The notes beneath the pieces are model-generated. The model searched no databases and was not told the DNA's origin. It saw only the letters and a program-made list of their open reading frames with translations. Shown here in pieces: positions 46,091 through 58,300 of a stretch of 64,000 nucleotides of DNA (position 1 is its first letter; each line of letters opens with the position of its first letter). This DNA comes from Cladopsammia gracilis. Its lineage: Eukaryota; Cnidaria; Anthozoa; Scleractinia; Dendrophylliidae. The stretch covers positions 607,501 through 671,500 of the forward strand of contig JAJGOT010000418.1 in NCBI GenBank assembly GCA_022457155.1. Reading direction: 5' to 3'. Position numbers and translations under genes: made by a program.

Positions 46091-47501
46091 TTAAGCGACC
46101 ACCTCTTTCTATTAAAGCGACCACTTCTCCAAAATAACAACTATTTTCAGTCAAATCATTATAGTTGGAACCTCTCGTAAGCCGCGACCACCTCTCGTTC
46201 CCGTAACCGCGGCCGCTTTCAACGCCGGTGATTTGAATTTTTTGTGGGGAAAACTCTTACTCTTTTTCTCTTACTCTTACTCTTTTTTCTGGGGAAAACT
46301 CTTACTCTTACAAATTTGTCATGTCAATCTTTCACTGGCTATTTAACAATTAGATCATGAGCTCGAGATTTGTAAAGAAATCAAGAGCGAACAATCTAAT
46401 TGTTTTAGTATAAATCTACTTGACATTCAAAGCGTCTTTCGAATCAATCAGTTATTCCAAGCAGAAGTTTCAGTCATCTCTCGAACCGCAAAAAGCTGTT
46501 TCCGTAACACACAAAAAAGTCACCAACCTGGCGCAAAATGAAACTCCCGCAAAACTTTCATGCTACACGGCATGTAACGGTCCTTGTATATTTGTATTCC
46601 TTTTTTCTTTTCTAGCCTCGTAGAAGGTTTGTTTTGTGGGCCGAATTACCGGGCAAATATTTTCAACTGTTTACTTTTTTAGTTGTGTTTTTTTTTAATC
46701 TGATTTCTGTCTCAAAGATAACGACTATAACGACTAAAAACCATTCGCAATATTTTACAAAAATACGAATATTTCACTATTCAGTAATGCGGGGGTCACG
46801 TAGTGTTTGTGAGGCCTTTCTGCGCAGATCGAATTGGTCTTCGTGCGAAAACCTGAGTTTATAAAATAGACCATTTAGAATGATACACGCCGGGAAGGAT
46901 TATTGACCTCGAGCGAGGGGATATGTGATCAAAACTATAACTGTTTCTGACATCGTTGCATGCAAATGGTAACTGGGACTTATTTCCACTTACTTCGATT
47001 CCATGACTTGCCTTCCCTAAACTTCGAAGAGCACACTCACAGCGGCCCTCATAGAAACTTAAATTTCGTAGACATTGTCGGGATATTTTAACATTCTGTT
47101 TTCAGAGATTATAGATTATCCTGTCAGTGACCCGAATATCGAATATCTTTTCTGATCCCGCGGGTACTTTAAATCAGTTGATGATGACCTTACAGATTAC
47201 AGACAATAACAAGCCATAACAAGGTCAATAACAAGCCATAACAAGGTCAATAACAAGCCATAACAAGGTCTTTGTGCATGTGATGAGGTAAAATCGCCCC
47301 ACAATGTGGTTGGTTTAAAACGAGATTTTTTATGGTCGCAGTTAAACAAAAAAGACGAGCACCCGACGACATAACGCTATCACCGAAGGCATGATTTTCT
47401 ACGGGATCGAAATTTTAGTGCTTCTTGCGCTATAAATTTAATGTGAGTAAATGTTCAATGAACGCAGAACGTTTAAACGGAATTGTCGGTTTTTTTTATC
47501 T

Positions 47502-47543
<42 letters not shown>

Positions 47544-49621
47544 CACCACCACCACCACAAGTGGAAATATCATTTGTTAGTCGTTAGCCCGCCGTCGTGA
47601 AAGCAAACTGCTAAATTAACTAAATTATATATCAAACCTTCGACTCTCAATCCCCTCTCAATCTGCTTTTCCGTCTGTGGATGAAACCCTGAAGTGTAAA
47701 CATTCGTCATTGAGTAGTAATTTCATTTGGTGCTATTCGTTACTCAATATTGCGCAAAAAAATTGCTTTTTATCCTCGTTTCCATATTGGCCGCCTTTGA
47801 AAGATTTTAGGGATAATGTCACACCGAAAGGATGTATAAACTGTAATTACACCGGCCAAATAAAAGGAGAGCGGATTTTATACTTGTAAAGGGATGCATA
47901 TTCTGTAATAACACCGGACAAATAAAAAGAGTGCGGATTTTATACCTACTTCCTTCTTGCGTTGATTCGTGAATACAACCCTTACGGAGTCAACAAGTAA
48001 TAACTGTAAACGAGGCATCAGGTGTGCCAATGTGGCATCTAAATTCTCTTTACAGGTGTAAGTTTACGAGGCATCAGGTGTGCCATTGTGGCATCTAAAT
48101 TCTCTGTACAGTGACAATACATTGTTAGCATGGCAGCTGAAGAGAATCAAGAAAATCATAAACGCTGCATGATTTATCACAAAATTCTCATCACTTATAT
48201 TAAAAGAAATGTACTGCAATCAGAGAAAAGAATGAATATGACAATATTTGGTTGATGTCATTGCTTAATGTAACTTTGGTAACAGGGGAGCTGTTTGAAG
48301 CATGCGAACGTTTTTGAATTATTTAACAACATATAATGGTTTATTGTCTCATATTCAGGGCAGGTGAATTACTGAACAATCATTCGTTTATCATGGTGGA
48401 CAGGTGGTTATCAGAAAGGTTAAAACATTAAGTGAAACATGGGTTTTGATTTTTAATAAAAGGACAATGTTTCCCCTGCATCTGATTTCGGAAAACCATT
48501 TGAGCTGTACTAACATGGACCCCAACATGAGACTTATGTATATTCACAGGGAAACATACACGCTATGTAGTCGCAATAAGACAGTCTTGTGTATATTCAC
48601 AGTGAAACATACATGCTATGTACTGAGTCACAACAGGGCAGTCTTGTATATATTCACAGGGAAACATACAGGTTATGTACTGAGCTGCAATAAGCGTATA
48701 AGTATGTATTCAGCCTGGGCTATGTTGCTGCAATAATGCAGTCTTGTGTATATTCACATTGAAACATATAGCTTATGTAGACCCAAAAAGGAAGTGTTGT
48801 CTCAAGATGTGCACGTGAACTTTTTTTTTGAAATATCAATAAAAAAAATTAAAAAAATAACAAAAAATAAAATAAATAAAAAATAAATAAATAAATAAAT
48901 AAAAGTTCGCTACAGCAGCAGTTTTCTCTGGCCGTAACAATGTAAGTGTATTTTCGTATTCCTCGCTTATCGCAGTTTCGTTGTTTCTTTATGTCGAATT
49001 TTCCTTAATCGCAACTTGTAATTTTTTGCTCTTTTACTGTTTTTAGTTTCAACTCACGTACAACTAGTTCTTTGCATCACGTCTTCGTATCACGTCTCTT
49101 CGTATCAAATAAACCTTTGTTTGAATAGTGAAAAAAAAAACAGATATATTTCAATTAAGGAAGTATGATGCTCGTCCATTCAGTTAATGCTTGCTTAATA
49201 TCACAGACCTATCATTCAGTTAAATTAGCTATAATTCCCGAGAATAGTAGCCATTTTACACAATGTTTATGGAGCACCTAAGAATGTGAACCTTACGGAC
49301 AGAATCAGTACTGTAGATTGCTGTAGTTCCTTCGCTTGTAGAACTGTTAGCCAGTGCTATCTCAACTTTCACTGGATTTTGTCCTTTTTAAATTTTTGTC
49401 CTGCACACATTCCCTTTTTTATTGTTTCAATCTCTACACGCGATCGCGATACATTATCGTGAAGTTCGGTTTGCTTTGGCGCGCCGAAAGAGACCAATAG
49501 ACATGTTTTGCATAATCATTTTTATTTTGTTACATAAGCAGATATCATTAATCCTTTACACTGGAGAAAGATGTTTAAAGCTTCTGTGATGGTTTTAACA
49601 GAAGGTAGTCTTCTTCTTAAA
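46091..49621. other. Intergenic region, no gene seen
   Basis: It contains small tandem repeats: a 22-bp unit (CAATAACAAGCCATAACAAG) at about 47205-47270; (ACT)n(ACC)n at 47503-47560; a near-duplicate about 57-bp unit (TGTAATTACACCGG) at 47830-47945; and a 60-bp duplicate (GAGGCATCAGGTGTGCCA) at 48013-48112. A relic of the 105-bp repeat family is at about 47675-47770. No gene with support on either strand. Confidence 0.45.
48537..48790. repeat. Diverged tandem repeat of about 60 bp, 4 copies
   Basis: GTATATTCACAGGGAAACAT recurs at about 48538, 48592, 48648 and 48747, each followed by an ACGCTATGTA-like word. Non-coding. Confidence 0.85.
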
Positions 49622-50039
49622 TTAGTTGCCATTAAAATAAATATTATAAAGATCATTAAGATCCTTTAAGTATTGCTCCTCTTCCTCCTCGGAGTGCGTG
49701 GAGGACTGGTGACCAATCCCCGTGCCATATTTGAAGGTCTTCTGCCGAGTCCTCTTACCGCGCGGGTCCGGATGGGGACCGTCAGCATGGACCACGTTTA
49801 GTTTCTTACTGGGGACTGTTGGACCTGGTTAAAATAATTTAAAATTGTGTTTTATTTCATATCTCAACATCCCTTGGCACTTAAGGTAAAAACGCTTCCG
49901 TTTTAGTTGCCTAAGGGTTGGTACAGGGCGTCTAAGGGTCGCTACAGCAATTTGATGTAACCCGAATCTTTTACCCATTTCCACAAGTGGTCGGCAAACT
50001 GAGGGTGAAGGAATGGCAAGGAATAAACATCAGCTTCAT
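49622..50039 (-). pseudogene. Secreted peptide precursor, copy 1, with damaged signal exon
   Basis: The C-terminal exon (49622-49824) is intact: 66 residues with GKRTRQKTFKYGTGIGH, an EEEEE run and a YLKDLNDLYNIYF tail, matching copy 2. The upstream exon (49975-50039) aligns with the signal-peptide exon of copy 2 but lacks 17 bp of its hydrophobic core. With the good donor at 49974 the length (65 nt) leaves the wrong phase. A weak donor (GTGGAA, 10 bp upstream in the transcript) would restore phase but give a poor signal peptide. Either a dying copy or one with altered splicing. Family not recognised. Confidence 0.55.
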
Positions 50040-51199
50040 CATTTCTGGAAACAGAACAGAAAGAGGCAAAACTTAATTTACTACACGTGGGAAAACAAAC
50101 TCGTGTTCTTAGTGTGATACATGCATAAAATTATGATAAACCCACGAAGTGCTGGTTTAGTAACAAATTAGACAAATCTTCATTGCAAATGAGACAGTTA
50201 TCAGGAAATTTTACTAATAGCCGCTTTGTTAATAAATATGGCCTAAGCGTAAGAATGATTTACGTGCTTTGTTTTCTGTTGTACTTAGTGATATATCTTT
50301 TATGGTTGCATGGTTTATGGCTTTATGCTTGTCAAACGGAGAAAAATATCGCTAAAAGTATTCTAGATATCCTTGCAAGAAAGTTAGGTGTTACACCACC
50401 TGTCCATTTTAAACAATACACAAGTTGATTAAACAATAGCCTTTACTTATTTTTTGATTTTAATTGAAAAGCTTTCTCAGTGTTACGTTTAATTCTCAAA
50501 GCGGCTGCAAGTCCAAAATGCAGTATCTATTTTTCTGTGTTGCGGAGCGAACATGACTTTTTATAGTTGTAAATCCGGCTTAGCAAGTTAAATTACAAAT
50601 GCTAACAAAATATGTAAATTAAATTAAACACTGAATTTGTGTTCAAATCACATGATACGAACAAGTCAACTGTCTGACTAGGTCCCAGTCTTAGAGTTTG
50701 AATGAACTTTGAAGTAAAAAAAGCAGAGTTTCGAACGTAAAAAGGGGCTTTTCAAACTTTTCACAGAAATTTTACGCTTTGAATTTTTTGTTGTACATTT
50801 TGAAAAGAGAAGAAAATATTTCGTGTTAAGTCACCGCCACTTTTAGATATGATAATTATTAGCGATAATTAATAAGAACTTTAAAAATAGCTATGATATT
50901 ATTTATCTGCATGTGAATGTTCCAGGAACTGTTAGACATTGTCTTCACTTTTAACGGCTTTTACCCTTTTAAAACACATCGCATATTGATATCCTTTGCC
51001 ATTTTCTTTCTAAGTCTAAACTCGTGTCAAAAATAAAGGACTTCACATTTCTTTTATAAGCAAATTTATTCTTTTACATAAGCTGGTAAAATTTCTCCTT
51101 TGCACTGGTGCTGGAATGTTGACAGCCTCTGTCAAATATTTTTTTTTAGAATATTGTTAAAAGAGAGTACAGTGATATCAGTTTGATTCACTATTATAT
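50040..51199. other. Spacer between the two secreted-peptide genes
   Basis: AT-rich. Bases near 50055-50110 (ACGTGGGAAAACAAACTCGT) resemble 52845-52880 upstream of copy 2, extending the duplication into the 5' flank. An 81-codon frame at 50183-50428 (+) with a hydrophobic stretch has an ATG start but no recognisable relatives, and is not called. Confidence 0.45.
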
Positions 51200-51497
51200 T
51201 TAAGCATCTCCGAAATAGAGATTGTAAAGCTCATAAAGATCCTGTAAAAATTGCTCTTCCTCCTCATCGGTGTAATGACCCATTCCAGACCCATATTTGA
51301 ACCTCTTAGCGGGCCTGCCCGGGTGAGGATCCACATTGTGGACCTTGTCTCCACTCCCATGCCTGAAGGTCCTCTTTTCTGGTGGCTCTGGGAGACGTCC
51401 GTAACTTTTGGCCTCGTCTTTTCTTAGTTCCCTATTAGACCCTGTGGGTGATCAAATAAAGAATGATTTAATTATATTTATTTATTTATTTGTCTAT

Positions 51498-51536
<39 letters not shown>

Positions 51537-52041
51537 TTGTTGAAACATAATGCGACCCTTGGCGCCTAGGACTAAAAAGCTTCTGTTTCGGCCCAGTCTT
51601 GTATCTGATGGAGACCGAGATAAAAGAACCACCGAGGACCTAACGAACCCTGGCTGTGACTATACCCTCAGTGTCATACATTCGTCCATGGGTGGGTGGG
51701 GTAAAAATAACAAAGGACCGATACAGACTGCTTGAGGTGACTTCATGAGCTGACGTTCGATTTCATTCTAAAAGCATGCTATAAGAAACATGTGATATGC
51801 GCGCAATACAAGTATCATTCATTCATTCATTCATTGAAAGTAATTTCCTCCTCCCAGGTTTTCTACTTACTAAGTTTCAAGTAAGTAATTCGGTTGCTTT
51901 TAGTCATAGAACAGTTGTTGATAATTAAAAGCATGAAGATTTTAGTTACAGGAGATCGCTCTTACCCACAAAAGAGCGACAATGCAAGAGTGAAGGGATG
52001 GTGAGGAATAAACAAATCCACATAATAAATATCAGCTTCAT
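51200..52041 (-). CDS. Novel secreted peptide precursor with dibasic sites, copy 2
   Basis: Exons 51966-52041 and 51200-51441 join in phase (G split) to give 105 aa. Exon 1 is almost exactly a signal peptide (MKLIFIMWICLFLTIPSLLHC), starting at the ATG at 52041. The second exon contains EKR at residues 47-49 and AKR at 70-72, each followed by a similar motif (TFRHGSG and FKYGSGMG), so the precursor looks like two related peptides bounded by prohormone-convertase sites. An acidic run (residues 85-88) and a QFLQDLYELYNLYF tail follow. A paralogue lies 1.6 kb downstream. This is neuropeptide- or secreted-matrix-like in layout; I recognise no known family, and the role is unknown. Confidence 0.72.
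51545..51840 (+). mobile_element. SINE fragment related to 23937-24318
   Basis: Contains AAAAGAACCACCGAGGACCT, CCCTGGCTGTGACTATA and CCATGGGTGGGTGGGG, in the order of the body of the SINE at 24.1 kb, then GCGCGCAATACAAGTATC and an (ATTC)n tail. The tRNA-like head is missing. A (TTTA)n tract precedes it. Confidence 0.7.
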
Positions 52042-52109
52042 TTTAGTTTTCTGTAAACGGAACAGAAAATATACAAAGCTTGTTAAGATTTTCTTTTACT
52101 GCAATTTCA

Positions 52110-52110
52110 T

Positions 52111-52182
<72 letters not shown>

Positions 52183-52211
52183 AAGAAGAAGAAGAAGAAG
52201 AAGAAGAAGAG
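52110..52211. repeat. Compound microsatellite (ATA)n(AGA)n
   Basis: About 15 ATA units followed by about 19 AGA units. In the 5' flank of the copy 2 peptide gene, 70 bp from its start codon on the minus strand. Confidence 0.97.
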
Positions 52212-53037
52212 GACTACACTACTGGGAACTGCGAGGATTTTGAGAAAGGTGTTGGAGCTTTAGAGTAAAGAGAAAACCCTAGGGGACCTTTGGTCATGGG
52301 CTATGACCCGCTCCCTTAGGAAACAATTCGGAAAAAGATCATCCAGTTCATTTATGAAGATAATAATAATATACACAATGTGTTACCTCTTACAGTTAAA
52401 AAGGTGCCAAAAATAAAAAGACAGCTCGATCTTTACAAAATAATTACAAAATAACTGGATTTTTGAAAACCATGTTGCTCTGTTAATATATCTGAGAGTG
52501 TGCATCGTGCTTCGAAAGTCACGCAATACTGATTTTGAAAAATGAGTTTTGCTAAACTTTTTTTCTCCTCCGCTCTCTCTCCCTTTCCTTTTCTCATTTT
52601 ATCCTTTGTGTCATATTCAGGCTGGTTGGAGTCATGAAACCCTTGTGAGTTGTCTGAGCGGAGTGAAAATGTTGTAATTTTCACTGTCTACATATCTTTA
52701 CTATATGAAAGTAAAATCAGCTAGATATATTAATAATTATATTATAGAAAAGTATCTCAGCTACAGTACATCCTACCGTATTGAGGTCTTCTCTTGAACC
52801 GACACTTTCGTTGTCGAGAACAAAATTTAAGCAAGTGAAATTTACTTCGTGGGAAAATAAACTCATGTTTCTCGCTTGAACACATGTAATTACGACTAAC
52901 CCAAATAGAATTTTGGCAGCAAGCTGAGCCAAAGTTAGCGGGGTATGCTACTAATTACTGCCGACTTGTTTCGAAATATGAGCTAAACTTCAGCAATTAA
53001 TATTGACATTGAACTATTAAATGGGTCATAAGCTGCT

Positions 53038-53218
53038 ATAGAGCGTATGCACTCACGTGGCAAGCAGCTATGCAAATTTATTGGAACAAAAGAAAGTGTT
53101 AACATAAGAAAAGCGTTCAAATCCCACAGGATTGTTTTGGTACACCAACATGGCCGCCGTTCTATTGTTTTGGTACACCAATATGGCCGCCGTGACGTCA
53201 TGTGCATACGCTCTATTT
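53038..53218. mobile_element. MITE with AGAGCGTATGCA ends and an internal duplicate
   Basis: AGAGCGTATGCACTCACGTG at the left and GTGCATACGCTCT at the right. Inside, TTTTGGTACACCAACATGGC is repeated in tandem (27 bp apart). Confidence 0.75.
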
Positions 53219-55314
53219 TTCCTGTAGTAATATATCATTTAAGAGGAACCTATTTTTTAATAATAGCCATTTTAGTTATTTACCCTGTTGTTAACTTAAA
53301 TTATTCAGTAATGAACGACACTTATCAGAAAAAGCCTTCCAGTTCTGTAGACTTTTCTGTTTCGTCGTTGAAGCCCACGAAATACATCTTTCGCCCCCGA
53401 AGGTATAACATTTTCCCAGCTAGGTACTGAGATTCTAACATGGTGATTTCGGATATGAATAAAAGGATGGAATGTTTCTTTTTCTTTTCACCAATGGTGA
53501 TATTTTGGCAATGGGGCAAAGTGTGCGACTTTATTCCTCTAAACCTCTACCCCGCCATGTTTAATCCCGAGTACACCCTCCACCGGGCTACAACTACTGT
53601 TATGTTAATTGGGAGAAATAATACGAATGCCGTTATCACCGGACTCCAACTGTAATGTCAAAATGTTTTTTTTTTTTTTACCACAATAAAAAGCACGAAT
53701 AGTTTTATCACAGCACGACAACGGTTAGTTATAGTAATAAAATATTAACTTAGCCACCTTTGTTGCCGGCTTCTTAGTATCAATGCTATAAAAATAGATA
53801 AGGACACTTAATGTTTTGTTTACAAATTTTAATGTATATCACAATCCCTGACAGTACAGTACAGTAGAGACTCCAACCTGGCTAAATAGAAATTATTACA
53901 AACTAAAACCACAACGTAGTTTTCCCTGCCTAGTTTATTTTAATAATTTTACCCTCGATAGTTTATCTCGACGGTTCAAGTTCCTGACTCTATAGCACTC
54001 CACCTTGGAATTTTATTGGCCCCACTCGTGTAATCCTTTAAGACTTTTCCTAGGGCATGCGGGGAAAAATGAACGCATGTCTTAGTAGCGAGTATTTATT
54101 TCTATTATTAGACGAAAACACAACTCTTGATGTCCAAAAAGACGCCGTCCCGGATCTTACACAAAACTTCAAGCCCCTATTGCAATCAGCAACTTTTTAA
54201 TATTTCAACCTTCATTTCCACAAAACATAAATTGGTCTTCACACCAAGACAGAAGTGCAACTAATAAGAAGCGATTAAAAGTCGAGAACGAACGATTTAT
54301 GTTTACAAGATTTTTTAAAATGGATGGTATTATCTGTGAGTAAACCGCATCGTGTTACCAATCGTTACCATGTGGTATCCTTCAGTTTACTAATTATCAT
54401 AAGCAAAGCAACAGAAGCTTCTTTCACTTCTCACGAATCGCCAAAATCAAAGAAAACGATACCAAAATGTCATTTTGTAAAATGTTATAAAATAAATGGT
54501 AGTCTAACACACGAGAAGCGCTGCATTTGACTTCAACCAAATGTACAATATAATCGTCAATCAATACGCATGCGCGTCCCAATGCTTCGGCCCTCTGTAT
54601 CTATATGCATGTACCAACAATCCACGGAAGCTTATCTAATAAATTCATAGACTATTTACATATATGCCATTATTACAAGTCATAATAATTTTACGATTTA
54701 AATAATTTACAACAAATGTGGGTGTTTTAAAATTTTCCTACATTTATATAACGAGAACTGACATGTGTTTATACGAATACTTCGTTATGTGATTATACAA
54801 CAGATACGAAACGAAATTGATCTTAATTATTAATATCGATCGTGCCTTATTAATCGTTCTATAAATAATACAAAAAGAAGCAAGCAAGTGAAAATGTTGA
54901 TAAACAATCTTGAAATTTAAACGAAACTGAAAAAGTACTAATTACCAGTAACAAGGACGAATTCCTTTCTATATTGACTTATTTCTTCCCTTCTGACAGG
55001 AAATGAGAATATGAAAGAAATCATTGACGAGACTGAGCCGGTTCTGTTAATTGCACAATCAAATTCTCACAACCAACATTATCCCTTTCATTTGTAACAG
55101 CGCCAAATGAATGTACTGTTCACTTCAATGCACAAGTGGAGGATCTATTCTAGGAATGAGTGTTAAAACAAACATATGGCAAATAGTACCACATTGTAAA
55201 ACTGATAGCTTTGATTATTTACGCTGTTTGTTTTAATGAGTGTTAAAGCAAACGTATGGCAAATAGTACCGCATTACAAAACTGAAGGCTTTGATTATTT
55301 TCGCTGTTATTGCC
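53219..55314. other. Intergenic region downstream of GCLC
   Basis: No gene supported. An imperfect 80-bp tandem duplicate (GAGTGTTAAAACAAACATAT and GAGTGTTAAAGCAAACGTAT) at about 55157-55310 directly follows the GCLC stop codon and is probably in its 3' UTR. Confidence 0.5.
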
Positions 55315-58300
55315 TTATTTTCCTGATTCGATTTTGACCATCTCTTCTTTTATTTCCAGGCATTTCTTTAGCAGAACGTCGCTTGTCTTAGATGTAGGTT
55401 TCCCAAATAGTTCTGGTGCACCAACTTCTCCTCGTGTTATGCGATCAAAAGTATTCATTAGATCATAACAGATGGTCTCACTGACGACCGAGTCCTTCTT
55501 ATAATCAGGGTGCACATCAACAAATCTGCGCATCCACTGCGCTGTAGTTAGCAGTTCACCTATAGGGAAAGGGAAAAAAGTCAGCATTTGTATGCATGTG
55601 CTACACATGAGTCATTAAATAAATGGATGAATGACAGTCACTCCAATTTCCTTCACTTCACTTCCAGACTCAAACCTCTAGTCATGCGATGTGGTTCAAA
55701 AGTCCAACTCTTTGAATGAAATCCCCCAATATGCTGTGCTGTGCTGTTTATGAAGCTGTAAAAGGTGGTTCATAACAGGCCAAAATTCCGATATTTTAAA
55801 ATTCTTACTTAGCTCCGAGGGAATAAAATAAAACAAAATCACATTGAGATTCAAGGACGAATAATGTATCTGTTTTGCTTTACTTCTCTAAACCACGGAG
55901 TCAAGTTACAATTTTGATATATTGATGATTGATTGAAATAAAGGAATTAAAAAAACTGTTGAGTTTGGCTGTGATTACTCACCGGATGCCCTTCTTTGGA
56001 TAAGCTTTAGATATTGTGAGATGGTACAGCGAGTGTCAATATCCACATCAACATTACCAAGGTAACTTTCAATCAGCGGTATTAGACCAGGAAATTCACC
56101 ATCCTACATAATCAAGACACGAGAAAACAAAATAGAATTGATTAAAGGTAAAGTCTGTGTCTGTGTCCAGCCCAAAGCATGCTTATAACTCCTGCCTTGA
56201 CGGGATGCCAGCCCATCGCATGCTACTAACTCCTACCTTGATGGAATGCCAGCCCCATCCCATGATACTAACTTCTGCCTTCAGCCTATCCCATGCTACT
56301 AACTCCTGCCTTGATAGAATGCCAGCCCATCCCATGCTACTAACGCCAGCTTTAATGGTATGCCAACCCATCCCATGCTTCTAACTCCGCTTAAATGGGA
56401 TGCCAGCCCATCCCACGCTAACACCTGCCTTGATGGAATGCCAACCCATCGCATGCTACTAACTCCTGCCTTAATGGGATGCCAGCCCATCATCACACGC
56501 CACTAACTCCTTCCTTGATGAAGGCCAGCCCATTCCATGCTACTAACTCCTGCCTTGTTGGGATGCCAGCCCATTCCATGCTACTAATTCCTGCCTTGAT
56601 GAAATGCCAACCCGTCGCATGCTACTAACTCCTGCCTTGATGGAATGCCAGCCCATCGTAGCCCCATCCAGTATTTCTGCTTCTTGCTACCAAATTATAC
56701 ATGGGTGGAGAGAGACAATGTGGGACAACATAATGTCATTTCTCGTGTAAGAAAATAACATGAGCCACCGACTGGACCTTCAGGTGAAAATCTGACAGAC
56801 CAGCAGCCTCAAACAATCAACGTAATATTTTGAAGTTTTATAAGTATTAATACAAAAGTATTAATTTGATGCCGATCTCACCTTGCCGTTTATGATCTTG
56901 TCAAGTGTCATCAGCTCAAATTCCTCTTCACAATCTTCATCCCCATTTTGGGCATCTCCGTTAGCCACCGTAGGACCTGGAAAAAGAAAATGAGAAGCAC
57001 CAATAACTAGCCTTTCTTTAGTGAACAATTTTCTTGATTAACTGGCTCAGAAGGTTCTTTCAAATCTTGTGCTTTCCTTTTTCAACTTCAAATCCAACTT
57101 AAACTTTACACAATATATTGGGGTAATAGCAACAAACCGTTCTGGACTTCTGCAGGCCACCTCTTCTTAATTAAAGCATTAGTGGTTAAGGCAGATTTAA
57201 TGGTGCCTATTCGGTTCTTATAATGAAATAGAGTTAGCAGGGGATACTACGGAAACTATGATATGATACCCTCAGTGAAAATAACTTTATCGTTCCCTCA
57301 CATTTCTTCAAAGTGTTCCTGAAGTAAAACTTTCCCTGACGGGCAGCATCTCTCTGCTGAGCGGTGATCATGTTCTCATCCACCTAACAAAACGTCACCA
57401 AAGTATTTTAGAATTATATATACACATCCTGACTCGGTACAACAAACCACTCTGATTTGGTCGCTCGCATTTAAATTACACTTAAAACGTTAAAACAGTA
57501 AATATATCATAAAAATTAACATCCACCTATAATTGAAGGGCGGAGAGCATAACCAACCCATGTCAAATTTTAGTGCTTTTTTATTTTTTATCGCTCGGAT
57601 TTGCCTCATTTTATATTACAACGAAAAATATCTCAAAGCCTTGTCGAATTTGCACTAACCCTAAGGAATTTGACTAATTTCACCTCAAAAAAAGCAGAGT
57701 GCTGGCCCTCCTGCTTTGACTGTACATTCAGAGCGCAATTTCGACGCCATTTCAAAGCAGATTGGCCGAGAGAATATGCGGCCGCAATGCTCCTGACCAG
57801 TGCCAACAACCTGAACGAAAATACCTATATTTACGCAGGCCTGGCTCGCTTATCTATCGTGAGCTCACTATGGTAACACATCGTCTGTAGCGTGTGTATA
57901 AGCCAACATTTTTAAGGCCCGTCCGGTGATTGAAGAAATCATTAAGTCCCGAAATCCGCAAGTCTCTAGCACCTCTCAAAGAAACGAGTCGTGTTTCTTG
58001 TCGTACATTATGTCTGAAGCGCCATTTAGCGCTCGAGGTAAAAAATGGACCTTGGTGGACAAGACGAGCCGGCGGGAAAGTCTGGAATCACTTCGGATCA
58101 GAAAAGGGGCAGTGTTGTGAGTTGTGGGCCATTTTCCCATCCTGTGTTGTTGTTTCTTGTTGAAAAAATTGTTGTTGTTGTGTTGTGTTGTGTGCCGCGG
58201 TCGAAATGCACGATAACCGAAGTGCTTTCAGACTTATACTATTTTGTTCTAATTTTCGGGCGGGAAGTTCCCTTTCGGTTTTGCCGTAGGATTTCCGACA

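Noticed and set aside
50183..50428. 81-codon hydrophobic open frame (+)
   Set aside because: It has an ATG but no recognisable relatives, no promoter or poly(A) context and low-complexity hydrophobic content; chance is as likely.
52081..52240. Poly-isoleucine/poly-arginine protein
   Set aside because: It is the translation of an (ATA)n(AGA)n microsatellite.
52717..52932. Apparent secreted protein with a signal-like N-terminus on the minus strand
   Set aside because: The frame starts with TTG, not ATG, and a stop lies just upstream. The first real ATG is after the hydrophobic stretch. The block resembles 5' flank of the peptide gene copy 1, so it is more likely untranslated.
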